Shown piece after piece: positions 7,399 to 15,334 of a stretch of 21,040 nucleotides of DNA. The position numbers and the translations under genes are program-made. Source of the stretch: JACRAO01 sp964490895 (lineage in GTDB: Bacteria; Bdellovibrionota; UBA1018). A model generated the notes under the pieces. It was not told where the DNA came from and searched no databases. It saw only the letters and a program-made list of their open reading frames with translations. Position 1 is the stretch's first letter; each line of letters starts with the position of its first letter. Location: contig CAZBEI010000051.1 in NCBI GenBank assembly GCA_964490895.1, positions 1 to 21,040 on the forward strand, given 5' to 3'.

Positions 7399-7665
7399 AT
7401 GACGCGGGTGCACTTTCAGGGTCAAAGCTACGAGGCTATTTTTACTGACCCTATAAAACTACAAATGGCTCTCAGGGGACTGGATGAGCCGACCGTGATT
7501 GATATTATAGAAACAGGAAAAGTAAAAATGAAGGAAATAAAAAATAAATTCTGGGTATTTAAATCTTTTAAAAAGAGGAGAGATAACTTTATCTCGATTG
7601 CAATTTCAGTGGAAACACCTCGACTGATCATCATCACTGCTATGGTAAATTGGAGGCCCTTATGA
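7399..7665 (+). CDS. DUF4258-like small protein, putative toxin, 88 aa
   Basis: Small basic protein whose pattern fits the DUF4258 family. RGLDEPTVIDIIETGKV (from residue 26) is the usual Arg-Gly helix followed by a Gly turn. Beta-strands follow: KFWVFKSF, NFISIAISV and RLIIITAMVNW. Members are commonly found as the toxin-like half of two-gene modules with a BrnT/RelE-like compact fold; the toxic activity here is inferred. ATG 7399 is preferred because AAGGA lies four bases upstream. An in-frame TTG at 7360 falls inside the inverted repeat and is unlikely. Its stop overlaps the next start as ATGA. It is flanked by an ATPase relic, which suggests accessory DNA. Confidence 0.68.
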   Translation: MTRVHFQGQSYEAIFTDPIKLQMALRGLDEPTVIDIIETGKVKMKEIKNKFWVFKSFKKRRDNFISIAISVETPRLIIITAMVNWRPL

Positions 7666-7973
7666 AAATTACATACGACCGCGAAGCGGATGCTTTAGCG
7701 CTTATTTTGAAAAAAGGTCGAATCTCAAAAGATACACAAATTGCAGAAAACGTGTATGCTGGTTTTGATCGTGCTAACCAACTTATAGAAATTCAGCTTT
7801 TAGACATTTCAAAATACGAAATTCCTTGGTTTACTCTAGAAGCAGCAGCCAAGTATCTTCGTGTTTCAGAGCGTACCCTTCTGCGGTGGATTAAAGGTAA
7901 AAAATTAAGCCCTTCCAAAATAGGCCGTGAGTATCGCATTAAACCTGAAGAGCTTGAAAAGATTGCAGCTTAA
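7662..7973 (+). CDS. DUF2283 plus helix-turn-helix fusion, putative antitoxin/autoregulator, 103 aa
   Basis: Two parts are visible. Residues 1-50 match DUF2283: MKITYDREADALALIL opening, then VYAGFDRANQLIEIQLLDIS. Residues 57-103 are an excisionase/MerR-type helix-turn-helix: FTLEAAAKYLRVSERTLLRW, then KLSPSKIGREYRIKPEELEKI. DUF2283 proteins are usually about 60-70 residues long and partner DUF4258 proteins, so the added DNA-binding domain makes this one its own repressor. The start is certain: GGAGG sits five bases upstream and ATG overlaps the toxin stop. A TTG at 7650 is ruled out by that arrangement. Likely target is the inverted repeat at 7334-7377, possibly also 7280-7323. It ends 8 nt from the convergent flavoprotein gene. 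Confidence 0.78.
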   Translation: MKITYDREADALALILKKGRISKDTQIAENVYAGFDRANQLIEIQLLDISKYEIPWFTLEAAAKYLRVSERTLLRWIKGKKLSPSKIGREYRIKPEELEKIAA

Positions 7974-7981
7974 ACTTCTGC

Positions 7982-9184
7982 TCACACCGCCTGCGCCGCG
8001 GCCCAGCCTGAGGCCCAGGCCCACTGAAAGTTATAGCCTCCAAGCCAGCCTGTGACATCCACCACTTCGCCAATAAAATAAAGTCCAGGAACTTTTTTGC
8101 ACTCCATTGTTTTGGACGAGAGTTCGTTGGTGTCTACTCCACCTCGGGTCACCTCAGCCTTGCTATAGCCTACGGTACTTTTGGGAGTTAATTTCCAGTG
8201 GTGGAGTTGCTCACAAAAAGTTTTTAGGTCCCTGTCTGCGATCTGAGGTAAGGGAAGCTTGGAGGGCAAGTGAGCAGGAAAGTAGAGCTCGCAGAGGCGA
8301 TCTGCCAATCGAGAGGGGAGGTGTTCGGACAAAAGATTTTTGATTTGGCTACAGTTGCCTTCTTTTTTTTTCTGTAAGAACCAGTCAAAACTCTGTATTT
8401 TAGGCAATAGATCAATCACAATGCTGTCCTGGGGGCGCCAGTGGAGCGAAGCTTGGAGTGCGGCAGGGCCACTTAATCCACTGTGGGTAAATAAAATATT
8501 TTCACGAAAGATCATGCCGTTACAGTGGACTGTGCAATCGACAGATACCCCAGCAAGCTCCAGAAAAGCTTCGCTATCGCTCAAGACAAATCCGTCTAAA
8601 GCTGGGGCCGGTTCAATGATTTTGAGTCCAAACTGCTCGGCGATCTCATATCCAAAGCGAGTCGCCCCGAGTTTGGGGAGAGAAAGCCCACCGGTAGCGA
8701 TGACTAAAGAGTGGCAGTCAAAAACCCCGAGGTCACATTCTACTTTAAAGCGAGCTTTTAGACTTTCAGTTTTTGTAATTTTCGTGATCTTGCATCCGAG
8801 CTTGAACTGTGCACCCGCCTGTATACACTCAGCTCGAAGCATCTCTACAATGGCTTGGGCAGAGTGATCACAAAAAAGTTGTCCTAGTTTTTTTTCATGA
8901 AAAGGGATCCCCTGTTTTCGAACCATCTCTATAAAATTTTGAGGACTGTATCTCGAAAGAGCGGATTTACAGAAGTGAGGATTTTTGGAGACATAGTGGG
9001 TGGGATTTGCCCCAGTATTTGTAAAATTGCAACGCCCACCGCCTGAGATTAGGATTTTTCCACCCAGTTTTTGAGAGTGATCTAAGAGCAAAACACTGCG
9101 GCCTCGAATGCCTGCATGGATGGCGCACATCATGCCAGCCCCTCCTGCACCAATAATGATGACGTCTTTGTTAGGCGATAACAT
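7982..9184 (-). CDS. BaiN/HI0933-family NAD(P)/FAD-dependent oxidoreductase, 400 aa
   Basis: Flavoprotein of the HI0933/YhiN/BaiN family. The N-terminal Rossmann motif GAGGAG (12-17) binds FAD, followed by the family hallmark GGKILISGGGRCNFTN (41-56). A second nucleotide-proximal motif VIATGGLSLPKLGATRFGY lies mid-chain. The C-terminus has YFIGEVVDVTGWLGGYNFQWAWASG, which closes the FAD site. Length is normal. The physiological substrate of most members is unknown; BaiN itself acts in bile-acid dehydroxylation in gut clostridia, which is not implied here. The gene stands alone, divergent from rsmD and convergent with the DUF2283 gene. No strong ribosome site precedes ATG 9184. Confidence 0.92.
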   Translation of the reverse strand: MLSPNKDVIIIGAGGAGMMCAIHAGIRGRSVLLLDHSQKLGGKILISGGGRCNFTNTGANPTHYVSKNPHFCKSALSRYSPQNFIEMVRKQGIPFHEKKLGQLFCDHSAQAIVEMLRAECIQAGAQFKLGCKITKITKTESLKARFKVECDLGVFDCHSLVIATGGLSLPKLGATRFGYEIAEQFGLKIIEPAPALDGFVLSDSEAFLELAGVSVDCTVHCNGMIFRENILFTHSGLSGPAALQASLHWRPQDSIVIDLLPKIQSFDWFLQKKKEGNCSQIKNLLSEHLPSRLADRLCELYFPAHLPSKLPLPQIADRDLKTFCEQLHHWKLTPKSTVGYSKAEVTRGGVDTNELSSKTMECKKVPGLYFIGEVVDVTGWLGGYNFQWAWASGWAAAQAV

Positions 9185-9211
9185 TTTTTGTGTTTATCAA
9201 AGAGGGGGGCA

Positions 9212-9265
9212 AACTAGCCAGTTGAAACCTTGAGGGGCCAGCATTTTCAATTATTCTGGCTAGTT
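9212..9265. repeat. Inverted repeat between the flavoprotein gene and rsmD
   Basis: AACTAGCCAG (9212-9221) and CTGGCTAGTT (9256-9265) are perfect 10-bp inverted arms. Pairing continues inward with TTGAAA (9222-9227) and TTTCAA (9245-9250) after a 5-nt bulge, giving 16 bp in all. It occupies most of the divergent spacer. It has no poly-T tail in either direction, so it is not an ordinary terminator. A regulatory stem or a short mobile palindromic element (REP-type) are both possible. Confidence 0.6.
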
Positions 9266-9327
9266 ACCCGCTCTCCTGGGGAGTGGCTTCCATTTTTAAT
9301 GCAAAAGTTCTAAACTCACTCCCACTC

Positions 9328-9891
9328 ATGCTTAAAATCACTGGCGGCAGTTTTTGTGGCAGACTTATTTATTCTCCCAAAAACGCGCTCACTCGTCCCA
9401 CTCAGGCTCGTCTAAGGCAAGCGCTTTTTAATTCGCTTCAGGCCCATCTCCCAGGCGCACGGGTTTTAGATCTTTTTGCAGGTGGAGGCGCATTGGGGCT
9501 AGAGGCGCTTTCTCGGGGGGCAGCCGAGTGTGTATTTGTGGAAAAAAATAGGCAGAACACTCAGCTCATTCGAAAAAATGCAGAAATTTTAGGAGTACAA
9601 ACTCAAACTGAAATTTTTTGCTCTCGAGTCGAAAACTGTGTCGAACTTGTGTCAGAAGCCGCCTTTGACCTTGTTTTGGCGGATCCTCCCTATGAGGAAG
9701 GCTGGGAGAAAAAACTTTTCAAAATACTGCCTTTTGAAAAACTCCTCACCCCGCAGGGGCATCTGTGTCTGGAGTGGAGTAAGCTCAAGGGAACCGCTCT
9801 GCCAGAGCCTGGCTCAGCAAGGCTTAAAAAAGTTCGAGAAAAAAATTATGGAGACAGTGTCCTTACCACCTATTGCGTGAGCGCTTTATAA
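9328..9891 (+). CDS. rsmD: 16S rRNA (guanine966-N2)-methyltransferase RsmD, 187 aa
   Basis: Methylates N2 of G966 in 16S rRNA using S-adenosylmethionine. The family start MLKITGGSFCGR resembles the usual MRIISGKFRGR. TRPTQARLRQALFNSL (22-37) is the conserved RsmD N-terminal block, VLDLFAGGGALGLEALSRGA is the SAM-binding loop, and DPPY (119-122) is the catalytic motif for exocyclic amines. I place the start at ATG 9328 by family alignment. A GTG at 9283 would add 15 residues with no counterpart in the family, and neither start has a strong ribosome site. In many bacteria rsmD precedes coaD. Here a subtilase gene is inserted on the opposite strand between them. The 3' end overlaps the subtilase by 22 nt. 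Confidence 0.92.
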   Translation: MLKITGGSFCGRLIYSPKNALTRPTQARLRQALFNSLQAHLPGARVLDLFAGGGALGLEALSRGAAECVFVEKNRQNTQLIRKNAEILGVQTQTEIFCSRVENCVELVSEAAFDLVLADPPYEEGWEKKLFKILPFEKLLTPQGHLCLEWSKLKGTALPEPGSARLKKVREKNYGDSVLTTYCVSAL

Positions 9892-11324
9892 ATATTGATA
9901 GATCCATATCCGTACGTATTGTTTGGAATAGCACTGCCTGGAACTCCACCACAGGTTTCTACAGAGGTTTTTATATCCGATGACTTGCGGATGATCTCGA
10001 GAGTCTCAGCTATTTTTCCCTGGAGCTCAGGTTTGTACGACCAAAGGAGTGCCACCTCACCTACAACATGGGGTCCTGACATCGATGTTCCACTCCAAAA
10101 CGCCTGAGCATAATTTCCGCCCGGAATACTGGATCTGATTCCAACCCCAGGGGCTACGACATCTGGGCCTAAGCCGCCATCGTATTTTGAAGGGCCTCGA
10201 CTTGAGAAATCCGCAATTTTACCAGTACTATGATTGATAGCTCCAACAGACAAAGTTTCGTTTGTATACGTTGCAGGTGGATCGCCAATAGTTCCGCAGC
10301 CAGGACCCTCATTGCCGGCAGAGGCAACCACCATAATTCCAGCTGATGTGAGTGCTTTGATAACGGGGAGGATTTCTCCTCCTTCGCAGCCTTCGTCTTT
10401 AGGACAACCCCAGGAGTTATTGATCACATGAGGGGCCTTGGATGGGTCTCCGCCTGGGGCTAAGAAAAACTCAAAGCATTCGATGTATCGTGCTGGAGTC
10501 CCCACTCCCTTGTCCATATTTCTGCAGGCAATCCACTGTGCTTCGGGGGCAACTCCTACGGAGTTGCCGGCAGCGTCTTCGCCCACCATGGTTCCCATCG
10601 TATGGGTGCCATGTTGATCGTCATCGCAAGGTTCAGTGAGATCATATCCACATGGATTTCCAGTGCTCGAACTCTTGTGAATAGCGTCATGGAAGCTGTA
10701 TTTATGATCCACAGTGCCATCTCCTGCCAAACCTCTGTATTTTTTCTTAAGTGCGGGATGGGTCCAGTCCACCCCGGTGTCTTGCCCTGCAACTACAATT
10801 CCTTTGCCTCTGATTTTTAATTCGTCCCATACTTTTTTGGCTCCAACGGAGATTAAATTTTCTCCGACGCCAGTGGGGGTTTCTTCTAATTTTGAAAAAT
10901 TCTTAGGGCTCGGATATTTTCCAGAAATTTTTGGATTCCAGATTATTTTTCTGACGTCTTCCCTTTTCGCGATTTCTTTAATGAGAGAGGAGGTGGCATT
11001 TTCGATCAGAATTAAATTCATTATAAAAAAACTTTGAAAAGGAATTCCCCTTGTCTTAAGCCAAGCCTGGATAGGGCCTTGAGTGCGGATGGCTTGGTTT
11101 TGTAATGCATGATAAACAAAAATACTTTTTTGGGTTTTGCTTTCAAGCCTGTCTGCAAAATTTAAATCTGCCTGGTCTTTTAAGATAACCAATATAGACA
11201 AATCCGCCACTTGAGACCGGATAGAGGGTCCCAGTTTTTCTTCCTGCCCGAAGCAGGGTAGAGAAAAAAGCAAAAAGAGAGTCACCAAACTTCTTCTCAG
11301 ACTTCTTCCGTGACGAACTTGCAT
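9870..11324 (-). CDS. Secreted subtilisin-family (S8) serine protease, 484 aa
   Basis: Signal peptide of ~26 residues (RRSLVTLFLLFSLPCFG). A region at ~40-130 looks like an I9-type inhibitory propeptide, and the peptidase domain runs from ~160 to the end. The catalytic triad is visible: Asp182 in AGQDTGVDWTHP, His238 in DDQHGTHTMGT and Ser414 in SGTSMSGPH. The oxyanion Asn338 is in ASAGNEGPG. VINNSWG (300-306) is the usual substrate-pocket strand. Six or more Cys in the mature part suggest disulfides and an extracytoplasmic life. GGGAGG five bases before ATG 11324 fixes the start. There is no C-terminal anchor, so the enzyme is probably periplasmic or secreted. It overlaps rsmD at its 3' end and is divergent from coaD. 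Confidence 0.94.
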   Translation of the reverse strand: MQVRHGRSLRRSLVTLFLLFSLPCFGQEEKLGPSIRSQVADLSILVILKDQADLNFADRLESKTQKSIFVYHALQNQAIRTQGPIQAWLKTRGIPFQSFFIMNLILIENATSSLIKEIAKREDVRKIIWNPKISGKYPSPKNFSKLEETPTGVGENLISVGAKKVWDELKIRGKGIVVAGQDTGVDWTHPALKKKYRGLAGDGTVDHKYSFHDAIHKSSSTGNPCGYDLTEPCDDDQHGTHTMGTMVGEDAAGNSVGVAPEAQWIACRNMDKGVGTPARYIECFEFFLAPGGDPSKAPHVINNSWGCPKDEGCEGGEILPVIKALTSAGIMVVASAGNEGPGCGTIGDPPATYTNETLSVGAINHSTGKIADFSSRGPSKYDGGLGPDVVAPGVGIRSSIPGGNYAQAFWSGTSMSGPHVVGEVALLWSYKPELQGKIAETLEIIRKSSDIKTSVETCGGVPGSAIPNNTYGYGSINIYKALTQ

Positions 11325-11404
11325 GATAACCTCCCATGGTTATTAGAATTTCTAAACAAGAATCTCAGAAAAATGGAAATGGGTCAAGCCAGGCCAAAAA
11401 GTTG

Positions 11405-11433
11405 TTGTCAGCTCTGTTGCGGTGTAGTTAAAT
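11405..11433 (+). promoter_or_regulatory. Candidate promoter of the coaD operon
   Basis: TTGTCA (11405-11410), a 17-nt spacer and TTAAAT (11428-11433). The -35 matches five of six positions and the -10 four. The expected start near 11440 leaves a very short leader containing TAAAGG before ATG 11448. It is the best candidate in the spacer between the subtilase and coaD. Confidence 0.42.
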
Positions 11434-11447
11434 GACCCACTAAAGGT

Positions 11448-11975
11448 ATGACCCCAAATCTGCTTAGACTGCGTGCTATTTATCCTGGCTCTTTTGACCC
11501 AATCACCAACGGCCATTTGGACATCTTAGAGCGCAGCCTCAAACTTTTTTCAGAAGTGGTGATCGTTGTAGCTGGCACAGAGCACAAAGACCCACTTTTT
11601 ACTCTCGACGAAAGAGTGGAGCTCATTACCGAAGTGACTGCACGGAAAAAAGGGGTTAGGGTAGACCGCTGGCCTGGGCTCATTATGGAATATGCCAAAA
11701 AGCATAAAATATCAGCTGTGATCCGGGGACTCAGAGCGGCGAGCGATTTTGAATACGAGTTCATGATGGCCAGCATGAATAAGGAACTTAATCCCGAAGT
11801 AGAAACTTTATTTATGATGACAGCGCAGAATCTTTATTTTGTCAGCTCTTCTATGATTAAGGAGCTTTTTCTCTATGGGGGAGATATTTCTTCGTATGTG
11901 CCACCGCAAGTCGTGAAACGGCTCCAAAAAAACCTCCGAGACAACCTTAGTGAAAAGGAGAAGCGTGGAAATTAA
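11448..11975 (+). CDS. coaD: Phosphopantetheine adenylyltransferase CoaD, 175 aa
   Basis: Transfers AMP from ATP to 4'-phosphopantetheine, the fourth step of coenzyme A synthesis, in the cytoplasm. AIYPGSFDPITNGHLDIL (from residue 10) is the nucleotidyltransferase signature with the (T/H)xGH ATP site. VIRGLRAASDFEYEFMMA is the conserved pantetheine-side block. YFVSSSMIKEL corresponds to the ISSTxxR-type motif near the C-terminus. Length is slightly above the usual ~160 residues because of five extra N-terminal residues and a charged tail. AAAGG lies very close to the ATG. It is first in a six-gene run, and its last 11 bases overlap the aminotransferase start. Confidence 0.95.
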   Translation: MTPNLLRLRAIYPGSFDPITNGHLDILERSLKLFSEVVIVVAGTEHKDPLFTLDERVELITEVTARKKGVRVDRWPGLIMEYAKKHKISAVIRGLRAASDFEYEFMMASMNKELNPEVETLFMMTAQNLYFVSSSMIKELFLYGGDISSYVPPQVVKRLQKNLRDNLSEKEKRGN

Positions 11976-13161
11976 ATTGGCCTCAAGACTGGATGGGGTG
12001 TCGGAAAGTGCGACTTTGAAATTAAATGCAATGGTTCAGACCCTCAAAGCCCAGGGCCAAGATGTGGTAAATCTAACGGCCGGAGAACCCGATTATTTTG
12101 TCGTAGAAGAAGCCAAGCAAGCAGCCATCGAGGCTATCAAAACCAATCAATCCAAATACCCAGCGGTGGGCGGAATCCCTCCTCTCCGAGCTCTGATTGC
12201 AGAGAAGACAAATTTGCAGCAGCCCAAAATCGAAGGCGTTTGGAAGTCAGAAAATGTACTCGTCACGAACGGAGCAAAGCAGGCCATTTATAATACAATG
12301 CAGGCTTTGCTTGACTTAGGTGACGAAGTTTTAATATTCGCCCCCTATTGGCTGAGCTACCCTGACATGGCAAGATTGGCAGGCGGTGTGCCAAAAATCG
12401 TAGAGACCTCTTTTGAGAGTGGGTTCAAAGTTTCTCCAGAGCTGCTCGAGGCAAGTTTGACCGCAAAGACTAAGCTGATTATTTTTAATTCGCCCTCCAA
12501 TCCAACAGGCAGTGTGTTTAGTGAGAGTGAGTTTCAAAGTTTAGGAAAAGTTTTATTGAATAATAAATTTATAAAAAATATTTGGATTTTGAGCGATGAA
12601 ATTTATGACAAAATGGTTTATTCGGATGCAGGCTTTTGTTCTTTTTTGAAGGCTTGCCCCGAGTTGAAAAATCAAACCATTACAGTCAATGGAATGTCTA
12701 AATCTGCAGCCATGACAGGCTGGAGAGTGGGCTGGTCTATTGCACCCGTGGCGCTTACGCAGGCAATGGTCACTTTACAGGGACAAAGTACTTCTGGGGT
12801 TAACGCCCCCGCTCAGTGGGCAAGCGTTGCCGCATTAAAACTGCCTGAAAATCATTTTTCTGAACGCCACTCTCAGCTCCTTAAAAAAAGAAATTCAGCG
12901 CTAGAAATACTTAAGAAAGCTGGCAAAATTAAAGTAGGGGTTCCAGAGGGGGCTTTTTATTTTTTTGTAGGGATTGAAAATTATTTTAAAGGAAGTTCTG
13001 TAGAGTTTGCAGAGAGGTTATTGACTGACGCAAAGGTTGCCGTGGTGCCAGGCACTTCTTTTGGAGAAGACTCCTTTGTGAGGATGAGTTTTGCACTCGA
13101 AGAGGCGGCTCTTTTGGAGGGCTGCCGTCGATTTGTAAAGTTTTTAGAGTCATCTCTATAG
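11965..13161 (+). CDS. PLP-dependent class I aminotransferase (aspartate aminotransferase-like), 398 aa
   Basis: Fold-type I aminotransferase of the gamma aspartate aminotransferase branch. NLTAGEPDY near residue 36 is the usual N-terminal block, NSPSNPTG (~175-182) carries the conserved Asn-Pro, and SDEIYDK (~210) supplies the Asp that contacts the PLP nitrogen. VNGMSKSAAMTGWRVG has the Schiff-base Lys at about 246, and FVRMSFA near the end gives the substrate-carboxylate Arg. The start is GTG 11965: AAGGAG lies four bases upstream and it overlaps the coaD stop. The GTG at 11950 places that same AAGGAG inside the gene and is less likely. Substrate is probably aspartate/2-oxoglutarate or a close relative. 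Confidence 0.9.
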   Translation: MEIKLASRLDGVSESATLKLNAMVQTLKAQGQDVVNLTAGEPDYFVVEEAKQAAIEAIKTNQSKYPAVGGIPPLRALIAEKTNLQQPKIEGVWKSENVLVTNGAKQAIYNTMQALLDLGDEVLIFAPYWLSYPDMARLAGGVPKIVETSFESGFKVSPELLEASLTAKTKLIIFNSPSNPTGSVFSESEFQSLGKVLLNNKFIKNIWILSDEIYDKMVYSDAGFCSFLKACPELKNQTITVNGMSKSAAMTGWRVGWSIAPVALTQAMVTLQGQSTSGVNAPAQWASVAALKLPENHFSERHSQLLKKRNSALEILKKAGKIKVGVPEGAFYFFVGIENYFKGSSVEFAERLLTDAKVAVVPGTSFGEDSFVRMSFALEEAALLEGCRRFVKFLESSL

Positions 13162-13185
13162 TATAGTGGGTGAAAGTGGGGGCCT

Positions 13186-14241
13186 TTGAAATCCAAGGTG
13201 GCATTAAAATTTTTGGCGATGTTTTTGGTAGTATCTCCAGTTTTTTTATCTTTTTTCGGTTGTTCTGCTCCCAAATTTGACGGCAGCAATCCTGCCGGCA
13301 AAAAAGCCATTATCGATGCTACCAATCTTGCGCTATCGAAAGAGGATTGCAGCGGTGCGATCAACTCTATTGAGGATCTGTACAGTTCTTCGGGTACAGA
13401 TAACCTAGTCAGGCTTATTCGAGCCTCGGCACAAGGGTGCCGGGCTGGTTTGAGCAACTTTTTACAATTTACTGGAAAACTGGCCAATACGACGGATAAC
13501 CCCATGCTGAGTACTCCTGGCGAAGGCGCTTTTTTTTGGCGCACAATGGCCAAGCTCTTTTATTTGGAGACCACCAGCGCAGGGAGTGCGGTGGTGGATT
13601 CTAGTGGATTAAATTTAAGATTAGATGGTGCTTGGAAAGCCACAGATGCACTTTTAGCTTCTTTGAAAGTTCCAAAATCAGCAATTGTGATCACCAATCA
13701 GATCAATGCTGGTTCTGACAATGTGGGGTCTTTGGACCCGAATGATCGCTCGACAGATGCGAACTTATATCTCATTTATGTTGCGATGGCCAATGTTGGA
13801 ATATTAGAAGACCTCTATGGATACACCGCAGCGAGCCCACCCGATCAAACCACTTTTAAGAAAAAACAGAAACTTGGAGTCACAGCAACAAAACCCACAG
13901 GTTGGGAAACTGCAGCGAATGTGGATAAATTTGCGTGCTCCTATGTGGCTTCCATCCTAAATCTAAAGGACGCCATTGGAGATGTTTCGAAAAATTTACC
14001 GGACGGAGGTTTAAAAAAAGTACTCACTACCGTAAGCACCGTTTTGAATAATTTCGATACTATCTGTGCAGCCACCTGTTTGGCCAATGGTTTTACCTGT
14101 ACCAGCTGTCCTCAGGGCATGCGAAGTAGAGACTCCTGTGCCGATGTTGCAGGCACGGACGATGATCTTGCGAGGCTTGCGGGAGCTGCTATTGTGACTT
14201 TTATTGATACCGAGACTACTTTTGGATGGGTGGGGCCTTGA
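13186..14241 (+). CDS. Lipoprotein of unknown function with Cys-rich C-terminus, 351 aa
   Basis: The N-terminus MKSKVALKFLAMFLVVSPVF is a clear signal peptide. SFFGC puts the lipidated residue at Cys26, with Phe instead of Leu at -3, so the lipobox is slightly atypical. The body is helical and soluble-looking, and the C-terminal third holds paired cysteines (CAATC, CTSC, then DSC), suggesting disulfides. The start is TTG 13186, preceded by GGGGG at short spacing. No in-frame ATG comes before the signal peptide, and ATG 13219 would remove its basic end. It follows the aminotransferase by 24 nt and overlaps the outer-membrane protein gene, so the two envelope products are probably partners. Family not recognised. 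Confidence 0.75.
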   Translation: MKSKVALKFLAMFLVVSPVFLSFFGCSAPKFDGSNPAGKKAIIDATNLALSKEDCSGAINSIEDLYSSSGTDNLVRLIRASAQGCRAGLSNFLQFTGKLANTTDNPMLSTPGEGAFFWRTMAKLFYLETTSAGSAVVDSSGLNLRLDGAWKATDALLASLKVPKSAIVITNQINAGSDNVGSLDPNDRSTDANLYLIYVAMANVGILEDLYGYTAASPPDQTTFKKKQKLGVTATKPTGWETAANVDKFACSYVASILNLKDAIGDVSKNLPDGGLKKVLTTVSTVLNNFDTICAATCLANGFTCTSCPQGMRSRDSCADVAGTDDDLARLAGAAIVTFIDTETTFGWVGP

Positions 14242-15317
14242 GATTTCGTTTTATATTTTTACTTTTCCTACTCATTCTGCACAGTCTTAAACCACATCAT
14301 CTTAGGGCGGAAGAATTAAAAGAACTTTACAAGGGGGCGCGGGCTTTATCCATGGGCAATGCCTTTGTGGCATTGGCAGATGACGAGCAGGCTATTTTTT
14401 ATAATCCCGCGGGTCTTGCAGGAGTTCGTAAACTCAGCCTAAATTATTTTGCAGCAGATCTCATCTTGTCTTCTGATTTGATTGGCTCTTATGCGGCGGG
14501 ACTGAGCGCATTCAAAAGTTTGTCTGGAGATTCTCTCAATGTGATTATTGGAAAAAATATTTTTGGGGGAGTTCAGATTGCTCCATGTTTTATTATGCCC
14601 AATATTGGAGTTGCAATTTTGATAGATGGTCAGTTTGCACTTTATTCGCAAAACAAAGCGCTTCCTCAAATCACTTTGGGCTATCAAACCACCAATGGAA
14701 TTGTTGTAGGTTATGGAATTTCTTTGAATCGGGGATTTCGCCAAAGATCAGATTTGAGATTTGGGTTGGGAGCTAAATTTCTTTATAGAAGGGGCGGCTA
14801 TCATTTACTGCCACCCATGACCTTAGTTTCTATAGGGATGTCTAAGCTAAAAGAAATTACAGGAAATTTTGAAAGAGGAGTGGGGTTAGATGCTGGAACT
14901 CAGTTTGTTTTTAATTTTAATTCGAGAATGAAATTAAGTTTTGGGTTGGCGATCACCGATATCGGAGACACCGCCTTTACTGGAAATACAGCCGACCCGA
15001 TCAAGAGTAATTTGAGTGCGGGCATGGCTTTTGAGTATTCCTTAAAAATTGCGAAGGTTAGGGTGACCTATGATTTAAGACATTTGCTTCAGCAGACTGA
15101 TTTTCGAAAGAAAAGCCATATCGGTTCAGAATTTACAATGCCTTTTATAAGTGTTTATTTAGGTGTCAATCAAGTTTACCCAAGTTATGGGCTGAGTTTT
15201 GATGCTTGGCTATTAAAAATCACTGCATTATCCTATTCGGAGGAGCTTGGGAGTTTTGTGCATCAAGATCCGGCGAAGTATTGGATTGTAAAAACGAGCT
15301 TAAAGTTTGATCTCTAA
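14226..15317 (+). CDS. Outer-membrane protein, FadL/UPF0164-like, 363 aa
   Basis: Signal peptide (RFRFIFLLFLLILHSL, cleavage near LRA). It is followed by the diagnostic GARALSMGNAFVALADDEQAIFYNPAGLAGV, the N-terminal block shared by FadL/OmpP1, PorV and UPF0164 barrels. Alternating strands with Gly and aromatic residues fill the rest. FadL members move hydrophobic molecules across the outer membrane, while PorV-type members serve secretion; which applies here is unknown. ATG 14226 overlaps the lipoprotein gene by 16 nt and has no ribosome site. TTG 14238 overlaps the stop as TTGA, has GGGG just upstream, gives a cleaner signal peptide, and may be the true start. The last residue is Leu, not Phe. 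Confidence 0.78.
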   Translation: MGGALRFRFIFLLFLLILHSLKPHHLRAEELKELYKGARALSMGNAFVALADDEQAIFYNPAGLAGVRKLSLNYFAADLILSSDLIGSYAAGLSAFKSLSGDSLNVIIGKNIFGGVQIAPCFIMPNIGVAILIDGQFALYSQNKALPQITLGYQTTNGIVVGYGISLNRGFRQRSDLRFGLGAKFLYRRGGYHLLPPMTLVSIGMSKLKEITGNFERGVGLDAGTQFVFNFNSRMKLSFGLAITDIGDTAFTGNTADPIKSNLSAGMAFEYSLKIAKVRVTYDLRHLLQQTDFRKKSHIGSEFTMPFISVYLGVNQVYPSYGLSFDAWLLKITALSYSEELGSFVHQDPAKYWIVKTSLKFDL

Positions 15318-15334
15318 TAAAGGAGGATTCCCCT

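Noticed and set aside
8340..8867. 175-codon plus-strand frame
   Set aside because: Lies fully antisense within the well-conserved BaiN/HI0933 flavoprotein gene.
11343..11355. TTAGAATTTCTAA palindrome in the subtilase leader
   Set aside because: Short, AT-rich and likely by chance; no second copy or promoter element aligned with it.
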